This document shows, piece after piece, positions 42,567-51,591 of a stretch of DNA of 64,000 bases (positions within the stretch are counted from its first letter, which is position 1; every line of letters starts with the position of its first letter). Location of the stretch: assembly GCA_002151545.1 (NCBI GenBank), contig CP021237.1, forward strand, positions 4,588,001 to 4,652,000, in the 5' to 3' direction. Below the pieces are notes generated by a model. That model saw nothing but the letters and a program-made list of their open reading frames with translations, ran no database searches and was not told where the DNA came from. This DNA is from Sphingobacteriaceae bacterium GW460-11-11-14-LB5 (lineage in GTDB: Bacteria > Bacteroidota > Bacteroidia > Sphingobacteriales > Sphingobacteriaceae). Made by a program: the position numbers and the translations under genes.

Positions 42567-45341
42567 ATGAAGAAACTCCTGCTTTCAATCGGCCTTATCC
42601 TAACTATTTTTAATTTATTTGCACAAAAAAACGGAAGCATTACCGGAATTTTAGCCGATAGTGCCAATCGCAAAATCACCTTAAATTACGCCACAGTTTC
42701 AGTGTATAAAGTTGGCGATAGTGTATTAAACACTTATAAATTATCGGATGATAAAGGTATTTTCAAAATCAACGGACTAATCATAGGCGTAAAATACCGT
42801 TTAGTGGTAACCGCATGGCAATATGGAACATACCGGAAAGAAGTAGAACTAACTGCAGCCAACCCCGCCTTAAATCTGGGCACCCTTTATCTTTCTGTTA
42901 AGGCGAATGACTTAAATGAAGTGGTAATTTCGGGAGAAAGACCACCTGTAATTGTACGTAAAGATACCATTGAGTTTAATGCCGAGTCTTTTAAAACACT
43001 GCCATCGGCGGTGGTAGAAGATCTGCTAAAAAAGCTACCTGGGGTTGCAATCGCTGCCGATGGGTCTATACAGGTTAATGGCAAAGCAGTGAGTAAAATT
43101 TTAGTAGACGGAAAGGAGTTTTTTGGTGGCGACCAGCAGATTGCAACGAAAAACCTGCCCGCAAACATCATCGATAAGGTGCAGGTGGTTGATGATAAGC
43201 AGGCTAAAAGACGCGATCCGGATTTAACCGCAGCAGAAATTCCGCAGATTATCAATTTAAAACTAAAAAAAGCCATTAAAAAGGGTGCTTTCGGTAAATT
43301 ATATGCTGGTGGAGGGTTAAAAGAGCTGTATCAGGCCGGTGGATTAATGAACTTTTTTAGGGATACCACACAGGTGAGTATATTGGCATATGGCAACAAC
43401 ATTAACCAGCCAGGCTTTAACCCTAACGATGTACAGCGGATAGGTGGTTTTAACCGCAGTGGCATCAATTCCATGATGATGAATTCTACCGGTTATTTCG
43501 AGTTTAATGGCATTAATTTCGGCGGCAGTTATAATGGTGTCCAAACTTCTTCGGGTGGTGGTTTTAACTTTAACACCCTAACCAAAAAGGGGATCAAAAT
43601 TAACACACAATATTTCTTTGGCCGATCGGACAATCTTTTAGAAAAACTCACCAATACCAACCAGACATTAGGTACCGACAGGTTGATTACCAATGCCAGC
43701 GAAAACACCAATGCACTGATATTGAAACATAATATAGGCGGAAAATTAGACTGGCAAATCGATTCTTTAACACAGCTCACTATCGAGCCGGCAATTGTAC
43801 TAAGTGCTAACAATTCGGTAAGCAAGGTCTCTTCGCGTAATAACAATGCGAACAACCAACTCATTAACACGCTCCAAAATTTAAATGACCTGAATACTTC
43901 GAGCAACAAATATCAGCTTAGAGCCGATTTTAGCAAGGACTTTAAAAAGGCAGGAAGATCTTTAAACCTGGGCACCGATATTTCGGCAACACCAAATCCA
44001 ATTCTTAATTACAACAGAAGCATTAGTGTTTTTTACCTCACACCTTCCACCTCAGAAATAGATCAGTTGAGGAACAATACCATTGATAATTTCAGGTCTT
44101 ACCTATATGGCAATTATACCGAACCGATTAGTAAAAAATTTTATTTTAAAGCCGATATAAGTGGAAACATCATTAATAACGAAAATGCACTCAGCACTTT
44201 TTATCGCAATCCGGCCAACCAGCTGTACGATATTGCAATCCCCAATTTATCGCAAACCGTTAAACAAGCCGGTTTCAAAACCAATACCAATATTAGCCTC
44301 GGATACAAGGTAACTAAAGACCTCTTCCTTCAGCCAGGATTGGTACATAACTATATTTCGTTAAACAACCGCTTTACCAATAGCGCAGATATCGATCAGC
44401 GTTATAATTTTATGTGGCCGACATTCCAGTTGAAGTACAAAATATTCCGTTTTAACTATTCAGCCCGCTTTGCAGAGCCGAATGTAAGTTATCTTCAGCC
44501 CGTGGCAGATAATACCAATGCATTTTACATCAGAAACGGCAATCCGAACTTATTGCCCGCCCGTACGCAGAATTTAAGCATGAATATGTACAAATACGAT
44601 CCTAAAAGTCTCATCAATTATAATTTATACGGCTACGGTAGTTTCACAAAAAATGGTGTGGTTAACACGATTACCATAAATAATGGCGTCCAAACAATCA
44701 ATCCGGTTAACAAGAGCGGTATATACAATTTTAGTGGCGGGGCCAATATTTCGAAAGATTTCAAAAAAGATAAAACCAGTTTAAAAGTAGGTTTAGGTTT
44801 CTGGGCCAATTTTGATCATACTCCGGTGATAGTGAATAATATCCAAAGTGATGCGAATGTATTTTACGTAGGGCCAAATGGAAGTGTGAGGTTAAACCTG
44901 AATGATAAGGTAGAAATTAACCAATCGTATTCCGTTAACCTGAACAGGAGTAGATACGACGACAGTTTTTACACCAATATCAGTTACAATACCCATCAAA
45001 GCACTTCCGAACTAATTATCCGTTATCCCAAAAAACTGGTTTTCGAAACCAGCTATTCTCTAACCATCAACGATCAAAACATTGCCGGATATAACAATAA
45101 CATCAAATTCTGGAATGCTGCCCTTACTTACCTGTTCATGAAAAACGACAGGGCGCAATTAAAATTCTCGGTGAATGATATTTTACAGAGCAATGTACGA
45201 AGGAATATCCAGATTACAGGCAATAGCATTATCGACACACAGAGTAATAACCTGGGTAGATATGGCATGCTTACGCTTACTTATAATATCCAAAACTTTG
45301 GACAAAAAGTTGGTGGCCGGCAAACGTTTTTTAGTTTTTAA
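42567..45341 (+). CDS. TonB-receptor-like outer membrane beta-barrel protein
   Basis: 924 residues. Signal peptide to about NLFAQ, regulatory-like domain (GSITGILADSANRKITLNYATVS), then a plug-like segment (AESFKTLPSAVVEDLLKKLPGVAI, VNGKAVSKILVDGKEFFGGD) and a long barrel rich in N and Y. The plug lacks the classical TonB-box receptor ending, and the family (outer membrane beta-barrel type 3) has no known substrate. It is monocistronic; preceding spacer 42333-42566 shows no gene. Confidence 0.87.
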   Translation: MKKLLLSIGLILTIFNLFAQKNGSITGILADSANRKITLNYATVSVYKVGDSVLNTYKLSDDKGIFKINGLIIGVKYRLVVTAWQYGTYRKEVELTAANPALNLGTLYLSVKANDLNEVVISGERPPVIVRKDTIEFNAESFKTLPSAVVEDLLKKLPGVAIAADGSIQVNGKAVSKILVDGKEFFGGDQQIATKNLPANIIDKVQVVDDKQAKRRDPDLTAAEIPQIINLKLKKAIKKGAFGKLYAGGGLKELYQAGGLMNFFRDTTQVSILAYGNNINQPGFNPNDVQRIGGFNRSGINSMMMNSTGYFEFNGINFGGSYNGVQTSSGGGFNFNTLTKKGIKINTQYFFGRSDNLLEKLTNTNQTLGTDRLITNASENTNALILKHNIGGKLDWQIDSLTQLTIEPAIVLSANNSVSKVSSRNNNANNQLINTLQNLNDLNTSSNKYQLRADFSKDFKKAGRSLNLGTDISATPNPILNYNRSISVFYLTPSTSEIDQLRNNTIDNFRSYLYGNYTEPISKKFYFKADISGNIINNENALSTFYRNPANQLYDIAIPNLSQTVKQAGFKTNTNISLGYKVTKDLFLQPGLVHNYISLNNRFTNSADIDQRYNFMWPTFQLKYKIFRFNYSARFAEPNVSYLQPVADNTNAFYIRNGNPNLLPARTQNLSMNMYKYDPKSLINYNLYGYGSFTKNGVVNTITINNGVQTINPVNKSGIYNFSGGANISKDFKKDKTSLKVGLGFWANFDHTPVIVNNIQSDANVFYVGPNGSVRLNLNDKVEINQSYSVNLNRSRYDDSFYTNISYNTHQSTSELIIRYPKKLVFETSYSLTINDQNIAGYNNNIKFWNAALTYLFMKNDRAQLKFSVNDILQSNVRRNIQITGNSIIDTQSNNLGRYGMLTLTYNIQNFGQKVGGRQTFFSF

Positions 45342-45437
45342 AGCGCCCGTTCCTGATGCAGGGGGCTGTGTCCACACAGCGCTCCGCAAAAATTACTCGT
45401 TTCAAACTTTTCATAATGGCCGGATAAGTGCGAGCCG

Positions 45438-45516
45438 AAGCAATCTTTTTGTCAATTCATCAAATAGATTGCTTCACTCCTTCGCAAATCCCTTTCTTCA
45501 GTTCGCAATGACGATT
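45438..45516. repeat. Intergenic hairpin repeat (GAAGCAATCT / AGATTGCTTC)
   Basis: GAAGCAATCT (45438-45447) pairs with AGATTGCTTC (45466-45475), and the block ends CGCAATGACG. Belongs with the other CGTCA/TGACG repeats. Could also terminate transcription of the flanking convergent genes. Confidence 0.5.
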
Positions 45517-45519
45517 TTA

Positions 45520-46527
45520 TCACGACAAAAACATCTCGGCAAGCAACTCATACGATTTTATACGGTCTTCAAAATGCTCAGTAATGGTAACGGCCATCAG
45601 TTCATCAACATCATAATCGGCAGCCAGTTTGGTCAGTCGTTCTTTAATTACCTCCGGGGTACCATAAATCATTCTTGGTTTATTGGCCTTAATGCGTTCC
45701 TGCTCTGCAGCATTATAATTGATATCTTTAATGTCGTTCCAGCCGACCGAAGTTAAACCTCCTCCTTTTTCCAGCTGGAGAAAACGATAAGCCATTAAGG
45801 CCTCCTGCTGTTTAACTTTTTCTTCATCTGCTGAGCAGAAAATAAAAAGGGCCACATTTTCTACTGGTTTTGCCAGGTCAACGGAAGGTTTAAAATGTTC
45901 CCGGTAGTATTGAACAGCCTGCGGCCCTCCATGTGGGTTAATAAAATGGGCAAAAGAAAAGCCCATTCCAAAGTGTGCCGAAAATAAAGCACTTTGTCCG
46001 CTACTGCTCAAAAGCCACTGTTGCGGAATGGTTTCAGCAATCGGAATAGCCTTTATTTTTGCCTGAATTCCGCCATCTGAAGTATCGTGTAAGTAATGCT
46101 GCAGCTCTCGCAGTTGTTCTACAAAATCCTGCTCGCTCCAATTGTTTGAGGGGTTAAGCAACGAAGCGGTAATGCGGTCGGTACCCGGAGCACGCCCCAT
46201 ACCCAGATCGATACGGTTAGGGTGCATCACCTCCAGCAAACGAAAACTTTCTGCAACCTTTAACGCGCTATGGTTAGGCAGCATAATACCACCCGAACCT
46301 ATTCTTAACGTTTTGGTATGATTGGCCAAATGCGCAATTAGGATCTCGGGCGTTGAACCTGCTAAACTGGTGGTATTGTGATGTTCTGAAACCCAGAAAC
46401 GGTGGTACCCTAACCTTTCGGTTTCTTGTGCAAGTATAGTGGTTTCTTCAATGGCACGACGGGCAGTAACACCCTTGCGAACCGGTGACTGATCTAACAC
46501 ACTTAGTTTTATTTTTGTATTGCTCAT
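45520..46527 (-). CDS. LLM-class flavin-dependent oxidoreductase
   Basis: 335 residues from the ATG at 46525-46527 (KIKLSVLDQSPVRKG); an ATG at 46560 would add 11 residues. Luciferase-like monooxygenase text: HRFWVSEHHNTTSLAGSTPEILIAHLA, LRIGSGGIMLPNHSALKVAE and PNRIDLGMGRAPGTD. Members use reduced flavin to oxidise varied substrates; the substrate here is unknown. Confidence 0.88.
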   Translation of the reverse strand: MSNTKIKLSVLDQSPVRKGVTARRAIEETTILAQETERLGYHRFWVSEHHNTTSLAGSTPEILIAHLANHTKTLRIGSGGIMLPNHSALKVAESFRLLEVMHPNRIDLGMGRAPGTDRITASLLNPSNNWSEQDFVEQLRELQHYLHDTSDGGIQAKIKAIPIAETIPQQWLLSSSGQSALFSAHFGMGFSFAHFINPHGGPQAVQYYREHFKPSVDLAKPVENVALFIFCSADEEKVKQQEALMAYRFLQLEKGGGLTSVGWNDIKDINYNAAEQERIKANKPRMIYGTPEVIKERLTKLAADYDVDELMAVTITEHFEDRIKSYELLAEMFLS

Positions 46528-46599
46528 ATTCGTATCTAACAAATTTATGAGCCTGCTCATTTAAAACAGGAGTACGAAAAGCTTTATGACTTTTAAATT

Positions 46600-46680
46600 A
46601 CCCCCTAGCCCCCTCGAGGGGGAACTTAGAGCGAAAACACAAAAACACCTTTTTTATTTTTAAAACAAGTAAAGCCCCTT
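46600..46680. repeat. GC-rich palindromic spacer
   Basis: CCCCCTCGAGGGGG (46609-46622) is a perfect 14-bp palindrome. Near the end AGCCCCTTTAGGGGTT is a second inverted element. Likely intergenic repeat of the CCCCTAG/AGGGG type seen also before 4637. Confidence 0.45.
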
Positions 46681-47366
46681 TAGGGGTTTGGGGTTAGTTT
46701 GACTAAATACTGATCTTCGCCATCATCAAAAATCAATTCAGCATCCCATCCCGTTTCTTTCGCAATCTGCTTAATGGTTTCTTCATCGATGTAAATCCAG
46801 TTAAACCAATTGCCTTTCTCGCCTTTATATTCGTACTGATAAGATACCTCTCCATAATATTGGTTTTGTGGTTTTGGCATATCTTCATATAAATAAGCAA
46901 TATCAGAAGAATCGAAAATTACCTGTCCGTTAGGGTTAATGAGGTCTTTTAATTTGATGAGAAAATCCTTAAAACCAGGTAAAGTTCCGGTTAAACCAAT
47001 ACCATTCATGAGCATGATAATGGTATCGAATTTCTCCTGATAGGTAAAAATATCCTGCACGAATGCTTTTTTTACACCGCGGTCTTTCATAATATTCACC
47101 GCTGCTTCCGAAATATCAATAGCCGTTACATCAATATTAAAAGCCTGTAAAAGTAAAGCATGACTGCCCACACCGGCGCCAATATCCAATACCTTGCCGC
47201 TGCACATGTGTAAGGCCTGAAGTTCTAAAACGGGCATATCTTCATCATCACGGAAGAAGAATTCTAAAGGCATTTCTTCTGGCTCCCCATACGAATTGTG
47301 CAACCAAAGGGTATCAGCCTCGCCTGTTCTGTAAATATCTGTTAACGCTTTACCAAAAACATCCAT
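46680..47366 (-). CDS. Class I SAM-dependent methyltransferase
   Basis: 228 residues. Motif I VLDIGAGVGSHALLL near residue 60, motif II VTAIDISEAAVNIM and the IIMLMNGIGLTG region. The C-terminal extension (YQYEYKGEKGNWFNWIYID) is typical of a Bacteroidota group of small-molecule or protein methyltransferases. The substrate is unknown. The stop codon lies in G-rich repeat sequence. Confidence 0.83.
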   Translation of the reverse strand: MDVFGKALTDIYRTGEADTLWLHNSYGEPEEMPLEFFFRDDEDMPVLELQALHMCSGKVLDIGAGVGSHALLLQAFNIDVTAIDISEAAVNIMKDRGVKKAFVQDIFTYQEKFDTIIMLMNGIGLTGTLPGFKDFLIKLKDLINPNGQVIFDSSDIAYLYEDMPKPQNQYYGEVSYQYEYKGEKGNWFNWIYIDEETIKQIAKETGWDAELIFDDGEDQYLVKLTPNP

Positions 47367-47768
47367 GCGGGCAAAGATAGGGAAATTGAATATGATGTAA
47401 GATGGAAGATGGATGAAGTGAGATGGAAAATGGAAATTTATAATTACGCTGTTAGTTGGGATTTAAGTTAGTCGGGATTTGTAATCCCGTCTTAGGAGCC
47501 AGGGACTTCCAATCCTCAAAAGACAAGTGAAAACCAGACTATAAATTTGAAGAATGAAAGTAAAATGGAAAATGGATGAGGTGAGATGGAAAATGGAAGA
47601 GGTATGAAAAGGAGCCGATGAAACAAACTCTTCTTAACTACCTTTGAGGATGTAAAAAGAAAAATCGTCATCTCGACTGAAGCACAGCGGAATGGAGAGA
47701 TCTATATTTTAGATTTCTCCATTCCGCTCGAAATGACGGCGCCCTACAAATCCGGACCAACTTAATCA
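47367..47768. repeat. Repeat-filled spacer with a long imperfect hairpin
   Basis: GATGGAAGATGG/GAGATGGAAAATGG repeats (47400-47440 and 47580-47605; inverted relatives at 55328-55382), a GTCGGGATTTGTAATCCCG palindrome, and a long hairpin at 47666-47738 in which GCGGAATGGAGAGATCTA pairs with TAGATTTCTCCATTCCGC (17 of 18) and CGTCATCTCGA pairs with TCGAAATGACG. No gene. Confidence 0.6.
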
Positions 47769-49169
47769 TTATTCGATCTCAAATACCTGATGGTAGTCGG
47801 GGATAGCCACATGTTTAAAACCTGCATCTTTCAATTTGCTGGCGAAATTTTGCTGCACTTCGTATTCGCCATGTACCAAAAAGAGTTGTTTAACTTTAGC
47901 GGGATCCTGACCTGATAAAAAATGTAATAAATCTTCATAATCGCCATGTGCACTCATCGATTTTATCGATCGTACTTCGGCTTTAACTTCATATTCATCG
48001 CGGAAAATCTCCACAACTTTTTGTCCGGCAATTAACCTACCACCAAGCGATTTAGGTTCGCAATATCCCACCATCAAAATGGTATTTTTCTGATTACCAA
48101 TATTATTCCTGATGTGGTGTTTTACACGGCCAGCCTCTGCCATACCTGATGCAGAAATAATCACACATGGTCTGGGATCGGCGTTTAAAGCTTTCGATTC
48201 TTCTACACTTTCGATAAAACGCAGGCCTTTAAAACCAAATATATCATGATCTACTTTTAAAGTTTCCTTAACGCCATTATTGTATACTTCAGGGTGGTTT
48301 TTAAGAATTTCAGTTGCTTTTGATGATAAAGGACTATCTACATAGTACGGAACATCAGGCAATTTACCTTTTAACTCCAGCCCATTTAAAGCGTAAAGCA
48401 GCTCCTGCGTACGGCCAACGGCAAAAGCCGGGATAATCACTTTCCCCTTTTTCACTTTGCAGGTATTGTTAATGATTTCTAAAAGCATGTTTTCGATCGG
48501 ATCAAGATCTTTATGCAGCGAATCGCCGTAGGTAGATTCCATTAAGATATAATCGGCCTGATCAAACTGTTGCGGGCTCTTTAAAAGCAAGTCGCCATAA
48601 CGGCCCACATCTCCTGAAAAGGTAATTCGTATCGGTTTTCCGTCTTCTGTAATGGTAAGGTGAACCGCAGCACTGCCTAAAATATGGCCGGCATCAGTAA
48701 ACTTTAAGCGAATGCCTGCCTCAATCTCGAAATCCTCTTCATACTCCACAATCTTCATCTGACTAACCGTTTTAGTCACGTCTTCATCGGTGTAAAGTGG
48801 CTCTTCCATTTCCTCGCCTTCGCGCAGATGGCGGTTAGAAAATTCGGCATCCTGCATCTGTATTTTGGCAGAATCCATCATTAAAATACGGGCCAGATCC
48901 ATAGTTGCCGAGGTACAGAAAATCTTACCTTCAAAACCTTCTGCAACCAGTTTGGGCAATAAACCACAATGATCTATATGTGCGTGTGATAAAACCAGGT
49001 AGGTAACCTTTTTGGCATCAAAGCCGAAAAAATCGTTTAATTTATCGGTAATACGGCCCATCCCCTGGAATAAGCCACAATCTAATAAAATCTGGGTGCC
49101 GTTTTTTAAGGTAATAAGGTGCTTACTCCCCGTAACAGTACGGGCGGCACCATGAAAAGCAATGTTCAT
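47769..49169 (-). CDS. Beta-CASP metallo-beta-lactamase RNase-like protein
   Basis: 466 residues. Metallo-beta-lactamase motif HAHIDHCG near residue 60, then ESTYGD, SGDVGRYGD, the beta-CASP motifs (VIIPAFAVGRTQELL, SPLSSKATEIL) and the C-terminal RMMBL part (SMSAHGDYEDLLHFL, LFLVHGEYEVQ). Relatives of CPSF73/Ysh1 process or degrade RNA in the cytoplasm. A 75-residue YtxH protein is encoded just upstream on the same strand. Confidence 0.9.
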   Translation of the reverse strand: MNIAFHGAARTVTGSKHLITLKNGTQILLDCGLFQGMGRITDKLNDFFGFDAKKVTYLVLSHAHIDHCGLLPKLVAEGFEGKIFCTSATMDLARILMMDSAKIQMQDAEFSNRHLREGEEMEEPLYTDEDVTKTVSQMKIVEYEEDFEIEAGIRLKFTDAGHILGSAAVHLTITEDGKPIRITFSGDVGRYGDLLLKSPQQFDQADYILMESTYGDSLHKDLDPIENMLLEIINNTCKVKKGKVIIPAFAVGRTQELLYALNGLELKGKLPDVPYYVDSPLSSKATEILKNHPEVYNNGVKETLKVDHDIFGFKGLRFIESVEESKALNADPRPCVIISASGMAEAGRVKHHIRNNIGNQKNTILMVGYCEPKSLGGRLIAGQKVVEIFRDEYEVKAEVRSIKSMSAHGDYEDLLHFLSGQDPAKVKQLFLVHGEYEVQQNFASKLKDAGFKHVAIPDYHQVFEIE

Positions 49170-49234
49170 CTAAATGGTGGTTAGAAAATATATATAGAAT
49201 AAAAATGCCGGATATTTCCGGCACTTCCAATTCT

Positions 49235-49462
49235 TTATGCATTTATTTCTGCTATTTTATCTTTCACCTTATCAGCTACACCAGTTGCTTTATCTGCTAA
49301 ACCTGCAAGTTTATCTTTCGAACTATCTAAAATATCCGCTAACCAGTCTGATACTTTACCCTTTAAATCGCTGGTAGAATCAGAAGATAATGCCAATGCG
49401 ATTGTTGCACCAAGTGCTGCTCCAGCTAATACGCCTACTATAATTTTTGTTTCCTTTGTCAT
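49235..49462 (-). CDS. YtxH-domain small protein
   Basis: 75 residues: one membrane helix (KIIVGVLAGAALGATIALALSS, about 6-27) and a helical, charged tail with DSSKDKLAGLADKATGVADKVKDK. Typical YtxH stress-related small protein. 65 bp upstream of the beta-CASP gene; functional link not evident. Confidence 0.85.
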   Translation of the reverse strand: MTKETKIIVGVLAGAALGATIALALSSDSTSDLKGKVSDWLADILDSSKDKLAGLADKATGVADKVKDKIAEINA

Positions 49463-49540
49463 AACTTTATTATTTAATAATTAAACATTAATTGGCACTT
49501 GTTGTTTTGGTTTTATTCTAACATAAATCATTCCATTTAC

Positions 49541-50164
49541 ATGAAGCATATTTTTTTTATCGATCTGGACAATACCATCTATTTTACCAAACCTAACGAA
49601 GAGCAGTTGATGAGTGGTTTATACCAGCTTTTAGACCAGGAAGATTTAGGAGTTTCTGATGAGGTATATCAAACATCGAAAAAAGATATGTTAAGGACCC
49701 CTTTCCAGAAAGTAGCCAAAAAATATGGCTTTAAACAATTAGCCGTTGATCGTGCGGTTGATTATTTAAAAAACCGCGAAGTAACCAGCCCCTTAAAACC
49801 GAGCAATGATTACCATTACATTAAAAGCCTTAAAGGACGTAAATTTATTGTAACGGCGGGTTTTCCGAAACAGCAAACCTCAAAGGTGAAGATGTTGGGT
49901 ATCGCTGATGATTTTGAGGAAATACATGTTGTGGATGTTTCGACCACCAACAAAAAGGAAGCTTTCAAACTGCTGATTGATAAATACAATCTTAAAACAG
50001 ATGATATCTTAATTATAGGTGATGATGCCGAATCGGAAATTAAATTCGGACTGGAACTGGGGATTGAAACATTTTTACTCGATCCCGAAAACCTGCATCC
50101 AGGTGCCAAAAGCACTTTTAGGGGAATTGATTTAAGTAATTTGCATAAGGCAGCAGGGCAGTAA
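49541..50164 (+). CDS. HAD-superfamily hydrolase (pyrimidine 5'-nucleotidase-like)
   Basis: 207 residues from the ATG at 49541; the preceding 14 codons have no homologous look. HAD motif I FFIDLDNTIYFT, motif II around FIVTAGFP, and motif IV ILIIGDDAESEIKFG. The short helical cap resembles the YjjG/PPase group. Likely a phosphatase of nucleotides or sugar phosphates. Confidence 0.83.
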   Translation: MKHIFFIDLDNTIYFTKPNEEQLMSGLYQLLDQEDLGVSDEVYQTSKKDMLRTPFQKVAKKYGFKQLAVDRAVDYLKNREVTSPLKPSNDYHYIKSLKGRKFIVTAGFPKQQTSKVKMLGIADDFEEIHVVDVSTTNKKEAFKLLIDKYNLKTDDILIIGDDAESEIKFGLELGIETFLLDPENLHPGAKSTFRGIDLSNLHKAAGQ

Positions 50165-50561
50165 GGTGCCGTCATTGTGAAGCCAGTTTTTCATTGGCTG
50201 AAGCAATCTTTATTGCAACACCCCCATTGCATGAAGATGGCCTGTCTGTTGTTCCCGAAGCAGTACTGCATTTACATTTTCAGATAAATATTATAAAGTT
50301 AATAGGAGAGCAGTTTTCTACAATTATTTAAGTATCTCCCCGCTTTCCGTTTTACTTATCCCGATGAAGATCGGGATTGCGTGCTCACTCCAATCGGGTC
50401 TAGATAGCTCGTGGGGTGGTGTTATTTTTGGCTGGGTGCTCAGCTGCATAAGCCTTTGTTTTTAAACCCCTACCAGCAGCAAGCAGTAATTTCTTTAACT
50501 AACCCACTTGCTCCTAATTCAAAATTAAATACTTTTGAATTTTATTTCGTCCCAGATCAAT
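50165..50561. other. Spacer with repeat fragments
   Basis: A CGTCATTGTGAAGCC-type fragment (50170 on) with GAAGCAATCTTTATTGC, and a perfect 8-bp hairpin ATCCCGAT-GAAG-ATCGGGAT (50358-50377). No gene recognised. Confidence 0.5.
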
Positions 50562-51548
50562 ATGGATTACCTAAGTTATAAGCTCAAATTAATTTATTCC
50601 CGTTATCTTATCATTACATTAGGCTCAATTGTTGGTTTTTCAATAGTAAATATATGCCTCTTTCAAACACAGCTTATACCCATTGAAGACTTTTTTTATG
50701 AGTTTTTAATACCCATGCTCCTTCCTATACTTCCAGTAATTTTTTGGTTGAGGCCACGACTAAAGCTTTTAAGGCTGGAAAGAAAAAATGGAAAAGATTT
50801 ATTTGAATTTTACCTGATCATTGCATGGTTTGCCATTATATGCCCTTCTATTTTTGCACAGAAATATATCACCAGCGCAGTTGGCCAACTCACCGAATTA
50901 AAAACAATTAGCAGCATCGACCAAAGTTACCTCACCAAATTTTATAAGGTTCAAAATCTGTATCTTGATAAGACACATAGTGCTGTACAGGTTGAAGCCA
51001 AAGCCACTGGCAAACACAACGAAAATTTAAAATTTACAGTTTATACGGCCATTCCAATTTACAATGAACCAACACCGCCGCTAATGAGATCTCCATCAAA
51101 AGCAAGATCGCTTCAATATGGAGTAAAATCTTCAGGTAAGATGGAGCTAGATGATTTACGGCCAAAAGCCTGGCTTGGCTGGCAAATGACAAAACAAATA
51201 AACAACAGACTAACGAAAGAAACAAAAGATAATATGTTTAGGACGTTCCTTAAAGATTCACATCTGAGTTTCCTGCACGACAAAATTTATAATTTTGATT
51301 ATCTGCAGAAAATAGGCAACAGTAAGGATTATAAAAATTTCAAAAAAGGTATTGCCCATGCTGATCCCGGTTCACCAATAAATCCTGTTTTGTTAATACC
51401 TAAATATACTCCATTTGAAAAAAGGGGTAGCCATCAATTATTTCTGACACTTTTATCATTTTTTATAGGTTCAACAATATGGTTAATCATGTTAATCCCT
51501 CCGAAATTTAAAAAAGAAAAACTGCAAATGCCAGTGGGATCTATTTAA
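50562..51548 (+). CDS. Hypothetical membrane protein
   Basis: 328 residues from the ATG at 50562 (a TTG at 50535 would add nine). Helices at LIITLGSIVGFSIVNICLF, FLIPMLLPILPVIFWL, FYLIIAWFAIICPSIFA and, after a long soluble loop of about 190 residues, FLTLLSFFIGSTIWLIML near the C-terminus. The loop is rich in K and N. I do not recognise a family. Convergent with the Gln/Arg-rich gene, sharing the terminator at 51562-51585. Confidence 0.65.
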   Translation: MDYLSYKLKLIYSRYLIITLGSIVGFSIVNICLFQTQLIPIEDFFYEFLIPMLLPILPVIFWLRPRLKLLRLERKNGKDLFEFYLIIAWFAIICPSIFAQKYITSAVGQLTELKTISSIDQSYLTKFYKVQNLYLDKTHSAVQVEAKATGKHNENLKFTVYTAIPIYNEPTPPLMRSPSKARSLQYGVKSSGKMELDDLRPKAWLGWQMTKQINNRLTKETKDNMFRTFLKDSHLSFLHDKIYNFDYLQKIGNSKDYKNFKKGIAHADPGSPINPVLLIPKYTPFEKRGSHQLFLTLLSFFIGSTIWLIMLIPPKFKKEKLQMPVGSI

Positions 51549-51561
51549 AATAAAACAAAAA

Positions 51562-51585
51562 AAGTCCCGATTTTCATCGGGACTT
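51562..51585. terminator. Bidirectional intrinsic terminator
   Basis: AAGTCCCGAT-TTTC-ATCGGGACTT, a perfect 10-bp stem with a four-base loop, flanked by A-rich sequence on the left. Confidence 0.85.
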
Positions 51586-51591
51586 ATCAAT

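Noticed and set aside
45175..45756. 193-codon plus-strand frame spanning the barrel gene end and the LLM gene
   Set aside because: Overlaps two well-supported genes and the hairpin repeat; the translation is not protein-like.
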